A DNA stretch of 64,000 nt, from the NCBI RefSeq assembly GCF_902167145.1, contig NC_050096.1, positions 265,320,622 through 265,384,621 of the forward strand, read 5' to 3'. How positions within the stretch are numbered: position 1 is the first letter of the stretch; each line of letters starts with the position of its first letter. The stretch is from Zea mays. Lineage: Eukaryota; Streptophyta; Magnoliopsida; Poales; Poaceae. The position numbers and the translations under genes were made by a program. This document shows positions 31,240-43,136 of the stretch, in pieces. The notes under the pieces were generated by a model. The model made no database searches. It had not been told where the DNA came from and was given only the letters and a program-made list of their open reading frames with translations.

Positions 31240-32098
31240 ATGGAAGGCCCCTGGGTTATTAGGACATCCTATTGCTCAGAGGAGGAAGGCTTTCCTCACC
31301 TTCTACGAAGTTTGCGCGCTACGCATGGGGATCCGCAAGAAGCCCGAATATGTCTGGAAGGAATACCGCGAAAATGGATTAGAAAAGTGCTCTATGGCAG
31401 TCTACCTGGGAGAAAGCCGAAACTACCCAAACCACCCTCCCTTCCAAGTCACCTTCATCGGGCACCGCTTTCCAGACACTTGCCAGAGTGTTGCCCGAAA
31501 AGCCCTTAAACAGCTGTGCCAAAACTACAGCCGAGAGATCTCTGAGACCCCCCTTCGATATTTTCCACCCAGCAACAAAAATACCCCCACCTAGAGGAAA
31601 AGACTCCAGGCTCTGTCAGGAGGAGACCCCACAGAATATGACCCCACCATCGTCTACATGGCCGGATACCTCCACACCCTCGACAACCACTACGATGATC
31701 TCTCCTCCCACTGCACCCACCTAAACTCCCGAGTGGAAAGCCTAGAGCAGCAGGTCAAAGAGCTTAAGCAAGAGAAGGCATCTCTCCAGGAGAGTCTCGA
31801 CATAGCAGAAGGCGAGGAAGCCAACACCCGTGAGGCCTATCGAACCTTAAAGATGGACTATGACAAGAAGCTAAGGAAGCTCGCTCCCAAGAAGAAAATC
31901 CAGAAGAAGACCACCAACCAAGGATGCCAAACAGAGAAGAAGAAGAAGAAGACCCCTCCAGCCCCACCTCCCCCCAGAATAGATGATTGGTCCGACGCTG
32001 AAGATATATCCCTAGCAAGCCTTGATGATCTTCTCAAGGAATTTGGGGATACCCTAGAGAAAGAGTCCGGTAGTACCTCAGGGAACGCTCTCGTGTAG
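31240..32098 (+). pseudogene. Extra ORF upstream of gag in element B (coiled-coil, unknown function)
   Basis: An open stretch between the primer site and gag, in sense orientation. The most protein-like frame starts close to the ATG at 31240 but needs a one-base shift within its first few codons. It reads through RKAFLTFYEVCALRMG and PPFQVTFIGHRFPDTCQSVA, meets a TAG at 31592-31594, then reopens to 32098. The second half has a coiled-coil (DDLSSHCTHLNSRVESLEQQ, then KELKQEKASLQE), a Lys-rich segment with a Pro run (KKKKKTPPAPPPP) and an acidic C-terminus. I do not recognise a named family. The segment with the pattern F-x-V-x-F and ARKALKQLC faintly recalls a double-stranded RNA-binding fold; this is speculation. 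Confidence 0.55.
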
Positions 32099-32204
32099 TT
32101 CCACCTGTAGTAGTCTTATGCTTGTAATGTGTTGTTGTAATGAATAAAATAACTTGGTTGAAAACAATTTGCATGTGCATAATAGTGACTCTCTCCCCTG
32201 GCAG

Positions 32205-33217
32205 ATGGCTTCGGATAAAACCACGCCTACCGCCTCCGGGATTGGAGGAGGGTTTCCCCTGAGAGCTAAAGGGGAAGCCATTAGAGAGGAAAGTGAAACC
32301 CACCTCCTCGCACCTCCACAACTACCCTTAGAACTAGCCCAAGTTCTAGCCAATCAAACCCGACTCATCGAGGTCCTCACTCGAAGTCTGGAAAATCAAC
32401 GACCAAATGGTGGAAGATCGCAAGACAGAATGGGGGATTTCCTGAGACTCAAGCCTCCCACGTTCACTGGATCAAGCAACCCCCTCGATGCAGACGATTG
32501 GATGCGCACGATCAAAAGAAAGTTGGAAGCCATTGGTTGCCCAGAAAATCAGTGTGTTCAACTGGCTGCCCACCAACTTTCCGGGATGGCCTTAGCCTGG
32601 TGGGACACCTTCAACGTCACCATCAGAGATGCTACCTGGTCAGAATTTGAAGCAGCTTTCCGGGAGCACCATGTGCCCCAAGGACTTGTAGAGCTTAAGG
32701 AGGACGAGGTCCGAAAACTGACTCAAGACGGAAGATCTGTCAGCGAATATGTGCACAAGTTCACAGAGTTAGCCCGCTACGCGCCAGATGATGTCAGTAC
32801 CGAGGGCAAGAAGATGGCCCGTTTCCTGAAGGGACTCAGGCCAGAACTCAAGACAATTCTGGCTAGCCAAGACTTCCTCAGTTTCTCTCACCTTTCTAAC
32901 AAGGCCATGCAAGTTGAAAGGGAAAGGAGGAAGAAAAAGGGCATCTCAAAAGAAAGTTCCAGGTTCTCCGGGCACAGCAGCAGGACAGGCACCAGAAGAC
33001 TCGATCATTTGGATTCCCACCCAAGGGGCCAAACTTCAGTAGACCAGCTGGACCCACCCCGTCACAGTTCAGCCAGCAAAGTCAGAGCTCTTTCCATGCC
33101 CCCTCAGTCGCAAGCAACCAACCCCCGGCGAATGCGTGTTGGCACTGCGGTGATCCTAGTCACTTCAAGAACAACTGTCCACAGCTGAAGCCACCAGGAC
33201 CCGCCTACTCCAACTCG
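32205..33217 (+). pseudogene. Element B gag (retrotransposon gag with zinc knuckle)
   Basis: The ATG at 32205 (MASDKTTP) opens the gag. The capsid core includes FLRLKPPTFTGSSNPLDADD, AHQLSGMALAWWDTF and WSEFEAAFREHHVP, typical of gypsy gag. A one-base shift near 32930-32970 moves the rest to another frame, where a CX2CX4HX4C knuckle (CWHCGDPSHFKNNC, about 33140-33180) appears and leads straight into pol. Confidence 0.85.
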
Positions 33218-34980
33218 GTGAATGGCCCCAAGAATACCTCGGCATCTGCCCCCAAGGCGCCCTCCTCCGTCAGCCAGCAGAACAAGACCCCGTACCAAGG
33301 AAGGGCACGAGTGAATCACGTCGATGCCCAGGAGGCTCAACAAGCTCCGGGAGTAGTGTTCGGTGAGTTCCTTGTTGAATTTACTCCCGCTACCGTACTT
33401 TTCGATTCTGGAGCATCCCACTCCTTCATAGCCACAAGTTTTGTGGAAAAGCATGGCATTCCCTCTACTCCCCTAGAGATTCCCTTGGTCACCCGAACCC
33501 CAGGGTCCGACCTTCTATGCCAGCTCAAATGCTCCCAAGTCAGAATTCTTTTAAGTGGGGTAGTATTCTTGGCAGACTTAACCGTCTTGCCGTCCAAAGG
33601 AATTGATGTGATCTTAGGGATGGATTGGCTAACTAAACACAAAGGCATCATCAGTTGCGTAGACAAGACAGTCCTCCTCTCCGACCATCAGGGAAAGTCA
33701 GTCTCTTGTCAGGCCCAGCCACCCGCTAATGACCCAATGATGTTCAGTCTAGCAACAGGAAGTATAACAGTGGTAGAAGAATTAATGGATGTGTTCCCAT
33801 AAGAGTTACCAGGAATGCCACCATAAAGAGAAGTGGAGTTCTACATAGATCTGATCCCTGGGACAGCACCCATCGCAAAGAGACCATACCGGATGGCTCC
33901 CACCGAGTTAGCAGAACTGGAGCTTCAAATCGCAGATCTTCAGTAAAAGGGATACATTCGTCCTAGCTCATCCCCTTGGGGAGCACCAGTCCTGTTCGTC
34001 TCTAAGAAAGATGGAAGCATGAGAATGTGTATTGATTACCGATTGTTAAATGAAGTCACCATCAAGAACAAGTATCCACTTCCTCGGATTGACGACCTCT
34101 TCGATCAGCTTCAAGGGGCCAAGTACTTCTCCAAGATAGACCTAAGGTCTGGTTACCACCAACTGAGGATCAAGAAAGCAGACATCCAGAAGACTGCATT
34201 TGTCACCCGGTACGGGTAATATGAATTCACAGTGATGTCGTTCGGACTGACAAACGCATCCGCCTTTTTCATGAACCTCATAAACAAAGTTTTTATGGAA
34301 GAGCTAGATAAGTTTATCGTAGTCTTCATTGACGACATCCTTATCTACTCCAGGAACCGCGAAGACCATAAGCGTCACCTTCGGATCGTCCTCGGAAAAC
34401 TCAGAGCACACCAACTTTATGCCAAACTCAGTAAATGTGAATTCTGGTTGGAAAAGATAGCCTTCCTTGGGCATATCTTAACCGCAGAAGGAATAGAAGT
34501 GGACCCTTCCAAGGTGGAAGTAGTATCAAAATGGAGGCAGACGACCAACGTCAGTGAAGTTCGGAGCTTCCTGGGAATGGCAGGGTATTACCGCTGCTTC
34601 ATCAAAGGATCTCCAGCATAGCAAGACCGATGACAGAACTTCTCAAGAAGGACCATAAATTTGTGTGGACCCCAAAATGTGAAGGAAGTTTCCAAATCAT
34701 AAAGGAAAAACTCACAACGGCACCTGTTTTGTCACTACCAGATATTCATCAAGATTTTGTCGTCTTCTGTGACGCCTCGAGGCAAGGCTTAGGGTGTGTG
34801 CTAATGCAAAAAGAAAGTCATTGCTTATGCATCGTGCCTACTCATGCCGCACGAACAGAATTACCCCACCCATGATTTGGAATTGGCAGCCATAGTGCAT
34901 GCCTTGAAGATATGGAGGCATTACCTAATCGGGAACAAATGTCACATTTTCACCGATCACAAGAGTCTGAGGTATATATT
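33218..34980 (+). pseudogene. Element B pol, part 1: protease, reverse transcriptase, start of RNase H
   Basis: Protease: LFDSGASHSFIA (about 33400). Reverse transcriptase: [26 protein letters not shown] and the catalytic FIDD in place of YxDD (about 34328). RNase H begins with VVFCDAS (about 34765). Stops in frame: 33800, 33824, 33944, 34217. A frameshift near 34607 produces the stop at 34619, and another frame change lies near 34845. The frame is cut at 34980 by element D, between the two halves of the conserved [11 protein letters not shown] motif. Confidence 0.88.
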
Positions 34981-36535
34981 TGTCGGGGACCATAATTAGG
35001 GGTACCCTCAAGACTCCTAATCTCAGCTGGTAACCCCCATCAGCACAAAGCTGCAAAGGCCTGATGGGTACAATTAAGTCAAGGCTCGGTCCACTCAAGG
35101 GACACGATCTCGCCTCGCCCGAGCCCAGCCTCGGGCAAGGGCAGCCGACCCCGGAGGATTTACGTCTCGTCCGAGGACCCCCTCCAGCAACGGACACACC
35201 TTCGGTTCGCCCGAGGCCCAGTATTCGCCAAGAAGCAACCTTGACCAAGTCGCCACGCCGACCGACCGTATCGCAGGAGCATTTAATGCAAAGGTGGCCT
35301 GACACCTTATCCTGATGCGCGCCCTTCAGTCAAAAGAGCCGAAGTGACCACAGTCACTTCGCCGCTCCACTGACCGGCCTGACAAGAGGACAGCGCCGCC
35401 TGCGCCGCTCTGACTACTATGCCACTTGACGGAGTGAGGCTGACAGCAGCCAAGTCCGGCCTCAGGCGCCATAGGAAACTCCGTATCGCCCGACCCCAGG
35501 GCTCGGACTCGGGCTCAGCCCCGGAAGACGACGAACTCCGCATCGCCCGACCCCAGGGCTCGGACTCGGGCTCAGCCCCGGAAGACGACGAACTCCGCCT
35601 CGCCCGATCCTAGGGCTCGGACTCGGGCTCGGCCCCGGAAGACGACGAACTCCGCCTCGCCCGACCCCAGGGCTCGGACTCATGCTCGGCCCCGGAAGAC
35701 GACGAACTCCGCCTCGCCCGACCCCAGGGCTCGGACTCAGGCCTAGCCTCAGCCGATGGTCTCCGCCTCGCACGACCCGGGGGCTCGGACTCGACCTCGG
35801 CCTCGGAAGACAGACTCGACCTCGACCTTGGAGGAGCCTCCACCTCGCCCAACCCAGGGCTCGGACTGACCACGTCACAGGAGGCGCCATCATTACCCTA
35901 CCCCAAGCCAACTCAGGCTACGGGGAACAAGACCGGCGTCCCATCTGGCTCGTCCCGGTAAACAAGTAATGATGGCGCCCCGCATGCTCCATGACGATGG
36001 CGGCTCTCAGCTCCCTTACGGAAGCAAGGAGACGTCAGGAAGGACTCGACAGCCCCGACAGTTGTCCTTCCGCCAGGCTCCAGCGCTCCTCCGACGGCCA
36101 CGACACCACACGAACTGGGTGCCAAAACCTCTCCAGCTGCCACGACGGCATGTACTTAGGGCACTAGCTCTTCTCTGCTAGACACGTTAGCACACTGCTA
36201 CACCTCCCATTGTACATCTGGATCCTCTCCTTACGCCTATAAAAGGAAGGTCCAGGTCCCTCTTATAGAGGGTTGGCCGCGCGGGGAAGGACAGGACGGC
36301 GTTCGCATAAGCCTCTCGCTCCCTCCCGCGTGGACGCTTGTAACCCCCTACTGCAAGCGCACCCGACCTGGGCGCGAGACAAACACGAAGGCCGTGGGTT
36401 TCCCCTTTCACGCCTGTCTCCCTCCGACTTTTCTCCCTCTTTCGCGCTCCGTCTCGCGCCGACCCATCTGGGCTGGGGCACGCGACGACAATTTACTCGT
36501 CGGTCCAGGGACCCCCCGGGGTCGAAACACCGACA
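34981..36535 (+). repeat. 5' LTR of element D
   Basis: TGTCGGGGACCATAATTAGG ... TCGAAACACCGACA, 1555 bp; TATA box ctataaaagg at about 36238. Contains a tandem array of a 57-bp unit: aactccg recurs at 35477, 35534, 35591, 35648 and 35705. Since 57 is a multiple of three, long spurious frames read through it. Confidence 0.92.
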
Positions 36536-36536
36536 G

Positions 36537-36555
36537 TTGGCACACCAGGTAGGGG
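36537..36555 (+). other. Primer-binding site of element D
   Basis: TTGGCACACCAGGTAGGGG, two bases after the LTR; differs at two positions from the site in element A, both G-to-A changes at CpG. Confidence 0.75.
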
Positions 36556-36595
36556 CCTGGTGCGTGTTGACGAACAGCTTCCCGTCAAGCTCTAG

Positions 36596-39500
36596 ATGGG
36601 TAGTCTCCAGAAACCTTTCCAGCCCGGGACGGTGCTCCGTTTCGGGAGTCTTGAGTTCATGTCCCCCGATGGCAGCTACGACATGATACTCCTTCCCCCG
36701 CCACGCGACAGCGACAATGACGGCCGACAACCCGCCCGCCGACGGCGGAATCGACGATGTCTTCCCCACGTGGCGGAAGAACAACATTCGGGTTTGTCCT
36801 GTCGCCTCCCTCGACGACGGAGGAGGAGGCGGGGCAACCGAGGCCAAGCAGGAGGCGGCACCTCATCGGCTGTCGAGCGAGTCGACGGCGCCGGCGCCCC
36901 AACGGGGGACACGTCGAGCATCGACCTCGCGTCTGAGACGAAGACGAGCGCCGTCTCCCCGCAACACGCCAACTCCAAGCAAATGAACGACGCCAGCACG
37001 CTCGCGAGGGACTTGCTGGGCGTCACCCTCGTACCTGAGACGACGGTGCAGTCTGCCCCTGACGCGACTTCGTCACCGCCCGTTGACCAAGAGGTACCGA
37101 CCGACTCCCATCTCGTGCCTTTTGGATTCAGCCTCGACCCGCCAAGCGACTTCACTTCGGTGGACGCTCTCATAGAGGCGAGTCCAAACCCTCTGGGGTA
37201 TCGTATGCGGTCACCCTGGGACCGGCTGACGGCCGTCTCGACCTACGGGCCCTCGGGTTCCGAGGAAGATGACGAGCCCGACTTTTGTTGGGATTTCTCT
37301 GCACTTGGCAACCCCAGTGCCATGCGAGACTTCATGACCGCATGCGACTACTGCCTTTCCGACTGTTCCGACGGTAGCCGCAGCCTCGGCGATGAGGACT
37401 GTGGCCCAAGTCGTGAATGTTTCCACATCGATCTAGGGGGTCCCGGCGATGGCAACCATCTTGGTATACTGGAAAACGGTGATCCCCCTAGGCCTGCGCC
37501 TCGCGTTGACATCCTTCGGGAGCTAGCTGTGGTCCCCGTCCCGACGGGGGGTCATGACCCACAGCTCGAGCAAATCCACGAGATGCAGGCCAGGCTCGAT
37601 GAGGGAGCAGGAACGCTTGAGCCGTTCCACCGGGACATCGGGCAGGAATGGGCAGGCCAACCTCCGGCCGGAGAAGCGCGTCATCTACCCCAGGGCATCC
37701 AGCACCGCATCGCCGATGATGTCAGGGCAAGGCCGCCACCGGCTTCCAGCGGGGTCGGCCAGAACCTGGCTGCAGCGGCAATACTCCTCCGCGTGATGTC
37801 GGAGCCATCAACCACCGAGGGGCGTTGTGTCCAGGGAGAGCTCAAGAATCTCCTGGAGGATTCCGCGGCCCGACGGGCCGAAAGCTCTGCCTCCCGAAGG
37901 CAGGGGTACCCCTCGGAGCATCGCGCCGCGACTTCCCGATTCATGCGGGAAGCCTCGGTCCATGTCGGGCGCACGCGCAACACAGCGCCTGCGGCCCCGA
38001 GTCGCCTCGGCAACGAGCACCATCACCGCAACCGTCGAGCCCACCTCGACGAGAAGGTGCGCCGAGGCTACCACCCCAAGCGTGGGGGATGCTACGACAG
38101 CGGAGAGGATCGGAGTCCCTCGCCCGAACCACCCGGTTCGCAGGCTTTCAGCCGGGCCATACGACGGGCGCCATTCCCGACCCGGTTCTGAACCCCAACT
38201 ACTATCACAAAGTACTCGGGGGAGACGAGATCGGAACTATGGCTCGCGGACTACCGGCTGGCCTGCCACCTGGGTGGAACGGACGATGACAACCTCATCA
38301 TTCGCAACCTCCCCCTGTTCCTCTCCGACACCGCTCGAGCCTGGCTGGAGCACCTGCCTCCGGGGCAGATCTCCAACTGGGACGACCTGGTCCAGGCCTT
38401 CGCCGGCAACTTCCAGGGCACGTACGTCCGCCCTGGGAAATCCTGGGATCTCTAAAGCTGCCGCCAGCAGCCAGGAGAGTCTCTCCGGGACTACATCCAG
38501 TGGTTCTCGAAGCAGCGCACCGAGCTGCCCAACGTCACCGACTCGGATGTCATCGGCGCGTTCCTCACCGGCACCACCTGCCGCAACCTGGTGAGCAAGC
38601 TGGGTCACAAGACCCCCACCAGGGCGAGCGAGCTGATGGACATCGCCACCAAGTTCGCCTCTGGCCAGGAGGCGGTTGAGGCCATCTTCCGGAAGGACAA
38701 GCAGCCCCAGGGCCGCCCACCGGAAGATGTCCCCGAGGCATCAACTCAGCACGGCACCAAGAAGAAGGGCAAGAAGAAGTCGCAAGCGAAACGCGACGCT
38801 GCCGATGCGGACCTTGTCGCCGCTGCTGAGTACAAGAACCCTCGGAAACCTCCCGGAGGTGCCAATCTCTTCGACAAGATGCTCAAGGAGCCGTGCCCCT
38901 ATCATCAGGGCCCCGTCAAGCACACCCTTGAGGAGTGCGCCATGCTTCGGCACCACTTTCACAAGGCCGGGCCACCTGCGGAGGGTGGCAGGGCCCGTGG
39001 CGATGATAAGAAGGAAGATCACCAGGCAGGAGAGTTCCCCGAGGTCCACGACTGCTTCATGATCTACGGTGGGCAAGTGGCGAACGCCTCGGCTCAGCAC
39101 CGCCAAGCAAGAACGTCGGGAGGTCTGCTCGGTAAAGGTGGCGGCACCAGTCTACCTAGACTGGTCCGACAAGCCCATCACCTTCGACCAGGCCAACCAT
39201 CCCGACCGCGTGCCGAGCCCGGGGAAATACCCGCTCGTTGTCGACCCCGTCATCGGCAATGTCAGGCTCACCAAGGTCCTCATGGACGGAGGCAGCAGCC
39301 TCAACATCATCTACGTCGAGACCCTTGGGCTCCTGCGGATCAATATGTCCTCGGTCCGGGCAGGCGCTGCGCCTTTTCACGGGATCATTCCCGGGAAGCG
39401 CGTGCAGCCCCTCGGACAAATCAACCTGCCCGTCTGCTTTGGGTCACCCTCCAACTTTCGAAGGGAGACCCTCACGTTCGAGGTGGTCGGGTTCCGAGGA

Positions 39501-39845
39501 ACCTACCACGCAGTGCTAGGGAGGCCATGCTACGCCAAGTTCATGGCCGTCCCCAACTACACCTACCTCAAGCTCAAGATACCGGGCCCCAATGGGGTCA
39601 TCATCGTCGGCCCCACGTACCGACACGCGTACGAATGCGATGTGGAGTGCGTGGAGTACGCCGAGGCCCACGCCGAATCCGAGGCCCTCATCGCCGACCT
39701 GGAAAGCCTCTCCAAGGAGGCGCCATACGTGAAGCGCCACGCCGGCAACTTCGAGCCAGCGGAGACGGTTAAGTCCGTCCCTCTCGACCCCAGCAACGAC
39801 GCCTCCAAGCAGATCCGGATCGGCTCCAAGCTCGATCCCAAATAG
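36596..39845 (+). pseudogene. Element D gag and protease
   Basis: Frame open from ATG 36596 (MGSLQKPFQPG) to TGA 38189-38191, where element A has CGA. The same frame continues, meets TAA 38453-38455 (A has CGA) and runs to about 39101, where one extra C relative to A shifts the frame. The last part (39102-39845) carries the protease motif VLMDGGSSLNIIY and ends at TAG 39843-39845. Features: an Arg-rich tract (RRRRRRRG), the gag core WLEHLPPGQISNWDDLV, and a Cys/His motif CPYHQGPVKHTLEEC. The order is that of one long gag-pol frame. Confidence 0.85.
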
Positions 39846-42800
39846 GAAGCAGTGCTCGTCGACTTTCTCCGCGCAAACGCCGTCGTTTTCGCGTGGAGTC
39901 CCTCGAACATGCCCGGCATACCGAGAGATGTCGCCGAGCACTCGCTGGATATCCGAGCTGGAGCCCGACCCGTGAAGCAGCCTCTGCGCCGATTCGACGA
40001 AGAAAAGCGCAGAGCCATAGGCGAGGAGATCCACAAGCTAATGGCGATAGGGTTCATCAAAGAGGTATTCCATCCCGAATGGCTTGCCAACCCTGTGCTT
40101 GTGAGAAAGAAAGGAGGGAAATGGCGGATGTGTGTAGACTACACCGGTCTAAACAAAGCAGGTCCAAAAGTTCCCTACCCTCTGCCTCGCATCGATCAAA
40201 TCGTGGATTCCACTGCTGGGTGCAAAACCCTGTCTTTCCTCGATGCCTACTCAGGGTATCACCAAATCAGGATGAAAGAGTCCGACCAGCTCGCGACTTC
40301 TTTCATCACACCCTTCGGCATGTACTGCTATGTTACCATGTCGTTCGGTTTGAGGAATGCGGGTGCGACATACCAAAGGTGCATGAACCACGTGTTCGGC
40401 GAACACATTGGTTGAACGGTCGAGGCTTACGTCGATGACATCGTAGTCAAGACGAGGAAAGCCTCCGACCTCCTTTCCGACCTTGAAGTGACATTCCGAT
40501 GTCTCAAGGCGAAAGGTGTAAAACTCAATCCTGAGAAGTGTGTCTTCGGGGTCCCCCGAGGCATGCTCTTGGGGTTCATCGTCTCCGAGCGAGGCATCGA
40601 GGCCAACCCGGAGAAAATCGCGACCATCACCAACATGGGGCCCATCACGGACTTGAAAGGCGTACAGAGGGTCATGGGATGTCTTGCGGCTCTGAGCCGT
40701 TTCATCTCGCGCCTCGGCGAAAGAGGTCTGCCTCTGTACCGCCTCTTAAGAAAGGTCGAGTGCTTCACTTGGACCCCTGAGGCCGAGGAAGCCCTCGGGA
40801 ACCTGAAGGCGCTCCTCACGAACGCGCCCATCTTGGTGCCCCCCGCGGCCGGAGAAGCCCTCTTGATCTACGTCGCCGCTACCACTCAGGTGGTCAGCGC
40901 CGCGATCGTGGTTGAGAGACGAGAAGAGGGGCATGCATTGCCCGTCCAGAGGCCAGTCTACTTCATCAGTGAGGTACTATCCAAAACCAAGATCCGCTAC
41001 CCACAAATTCAGAAGCTGCTGTACGCAGTGATCCTGACGCGGCGGAAGTTGCGACACTACTTCGAGTCTCATCCGGTGACTGTGGTGTCATCCTTCCCCT
41101 GGGGGAGATCATCCAGTGCCGAGAGGCCTCGGGTAGGATTGCAAAGTGGGCGGTGGAAATCATGGGTGAGACAATCTCGTTCGCCCCTCGGAAGGCCATC
41201 AAGTCCCAAGTCTTGGCGGACTTTGTGGCTGAATGGGTCGACACCCAGCTCCCAACAGCTTCGATCCAACCGGAACTCTGGACCATGTTCTTCGACGAGT
41301 CGCTGATGAAGACAGGAGCAGGCACGGGCCTGCTCTTCATCTCGCCACTCGGGAAGCACTTACGCTACGTGCTACGCCTCCACTTCCCGGCGTCCAACAA
41401 TGTGGCCGAGTACGAGGCTCTGGTCAACGGGTTGTGCATCGCCATCGAGCTAGGGGTCTGACGCCTCGACGCTCGCGGTGACTCGCAGCTCGTCATCGAC
41501 CAAGTCATGAAAAACTCCCACTGTCGCGACCCGAAGATGGAAGCCTATTGCGATGAGGTTCGGTGCCTGGAGGACAAGTTCTACGGGCTCGAGCTCAACC
41601 ACATCGCCCGACGCTACAACGATAATGCGGACGAGCTGGCTAAGATAGCTTCGGGGCGAACAACGGTTCCCCCAGACGTCTTCTCCCGAGACCTGCATCA
41701 ACCCTCCGTCAAGGCCGACGACACGCCCGAGCCCGAGAAGGCCTCGGCCCAGCCCGAGGCACCCTCGGTTCGGCCCGAGGCACCCTCGGCTCAGCCCGAG
41801 GCGTCCTCGGCTCAGCCCGAGGCACCCTTGGCCCCCGAGGGTGAGGCGCTGCGCGTCGAGGAGGAGCGGAGCGGGGTCACGCCTAATCGAAACTGGCAGA
41901 CCCCGTACCTGCAATATCTCCACCGAGGAGAGCTACCCCTCGATCGAGCCGAAGCTCGGCGGTTGGCGCGGCGCGCCAAGTCGTTCGTCTTGCTGGGGGA
42001 CGGGAAGGAGCTCTACCACCGCAGCCCCTCGGGCATCCTCCAACGATGCATATCCATTGCCGAAGGCCAGGAGCTCTTACAAGAAATACACTCGGGGGCT
42101 TGCGGTCATCACGCGGTGCCCCGAGCCCTTGTTGGAAACGCCTTTCGACAAGGTTTCTACTGGCCGACCGCAGTGGCCGACGCCACTAGAATTGTCCGCA
42201 CCTGCCAGGGGTGTCAATTCTACGCAAGGCAGACCCACCTGCCCGCTCAGGCTCTGCAGACCATACCCATCACCTGGCCGTTTGCTGTGTGGGGTCTGAA
42301 CCTCGTCGACCCCTTGCAGAAGGCACCCGGGGGCTACACGCACCTGCTGGTCGCCATCGACAAATTCTCCAAGTGGATCAAGGTCCGACCCCCTAAACGG
42401 CATCAGGTCCGAACAAGCGGTGGCGTTCTTCACCAACATCATCCATCACTTTGGGGTCCCGAACTCCATCATCACCGACAACAGCACCCAGTTCACCGGC
42501 AGAAAGTTCCTGGACTTCTGCGAGGATCACCACATCCGGGTGGACTGGGCCGCCGTGGCTCACCCCATGACGAATGGGCAAGTAGAGCGTGCCAATGGCA
42601 TGATCCTGCAAGGACTCAAGCCGCGAATCTACAACGACCTTAACAAGTTCGGCAAGCGATGGATGAAGGAGCTCCCCTCGGTGGTCTGGAGTCTGAGGAC
42701 AACGCCGAGCCGAGCCACGGGCTTCACACCGTTCTTTCTAGTCTATGGGGCCGAGGCCATCTTGCCCACAGACTTAGAATACGGTTCCCCGAGGATGAGG

Positions 42801-43136
42801 GCCTACGACGACCAAAGCAATCGAGCTAACCGAGAAGACTCACTGGACCAGCTGGAAGAGGCTCGGGACATGGCCTTACTACACTCGACGCGGTACCAGC
42901 AGTCCCTGCGACGCTACCACGCCCGAGGGGTTCGGTCCCGAGACCTCCAGGTGGGCGACCTGGTGCTTCGGCTGCGATAAGACGCCCGAGGGCGGCACAA
43001 GCTCACGCCTCCCTGGGAAGGGCCGTTCGTCATCGCCAAGGTTCTGAAGCCCGGAACGTACAAGCTGGCCAACAGTCAAGGCGAGGTCTACAACAACGCT
43101 TGGAACATCCGACAGCTACGTCTCTTCTACCCTTAA
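39846..43136 (+). pseudogene. Element D pol: reverse transcriptase, two RNases H, integrase
   Basis: Reverse transcriptase: RMCVDYTGLNKAGPK, SFLDAYSGYHQI, catalytic YVDD (about 40431). The gypsy-type RNase H reads YVAATT where an active enzyme has YCDAS. A second RNase H follows (FFDES about 41290, NVAEYEAL about 41400, RGDSQLVI about 41475). A Pro/Glu-rich tract of octapeptides (SAQPEAPS type, about 41746-41835) leads to integrase with its HHCC zinc motif, then TDNSTQFTG and NGQVERANG. Damage: TGA 40413-40415, frameshift near 41095, TGA 41459-41461, frameshift near 42395, TAA 42978-42980. Ends at TAA 43134-43136. Confidence 0.87.

Noticed and set aside
35462..35911. Long minus-strand frame of Pro/Ser/Arg repeats in the 5' LTR of D (a similar one at 47962-48330)
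   Set aside because: It is produced by the 57-bp tandem unit, which is a multiple of three; no start context, no domain, and the composition follows the GC-rich repeat.
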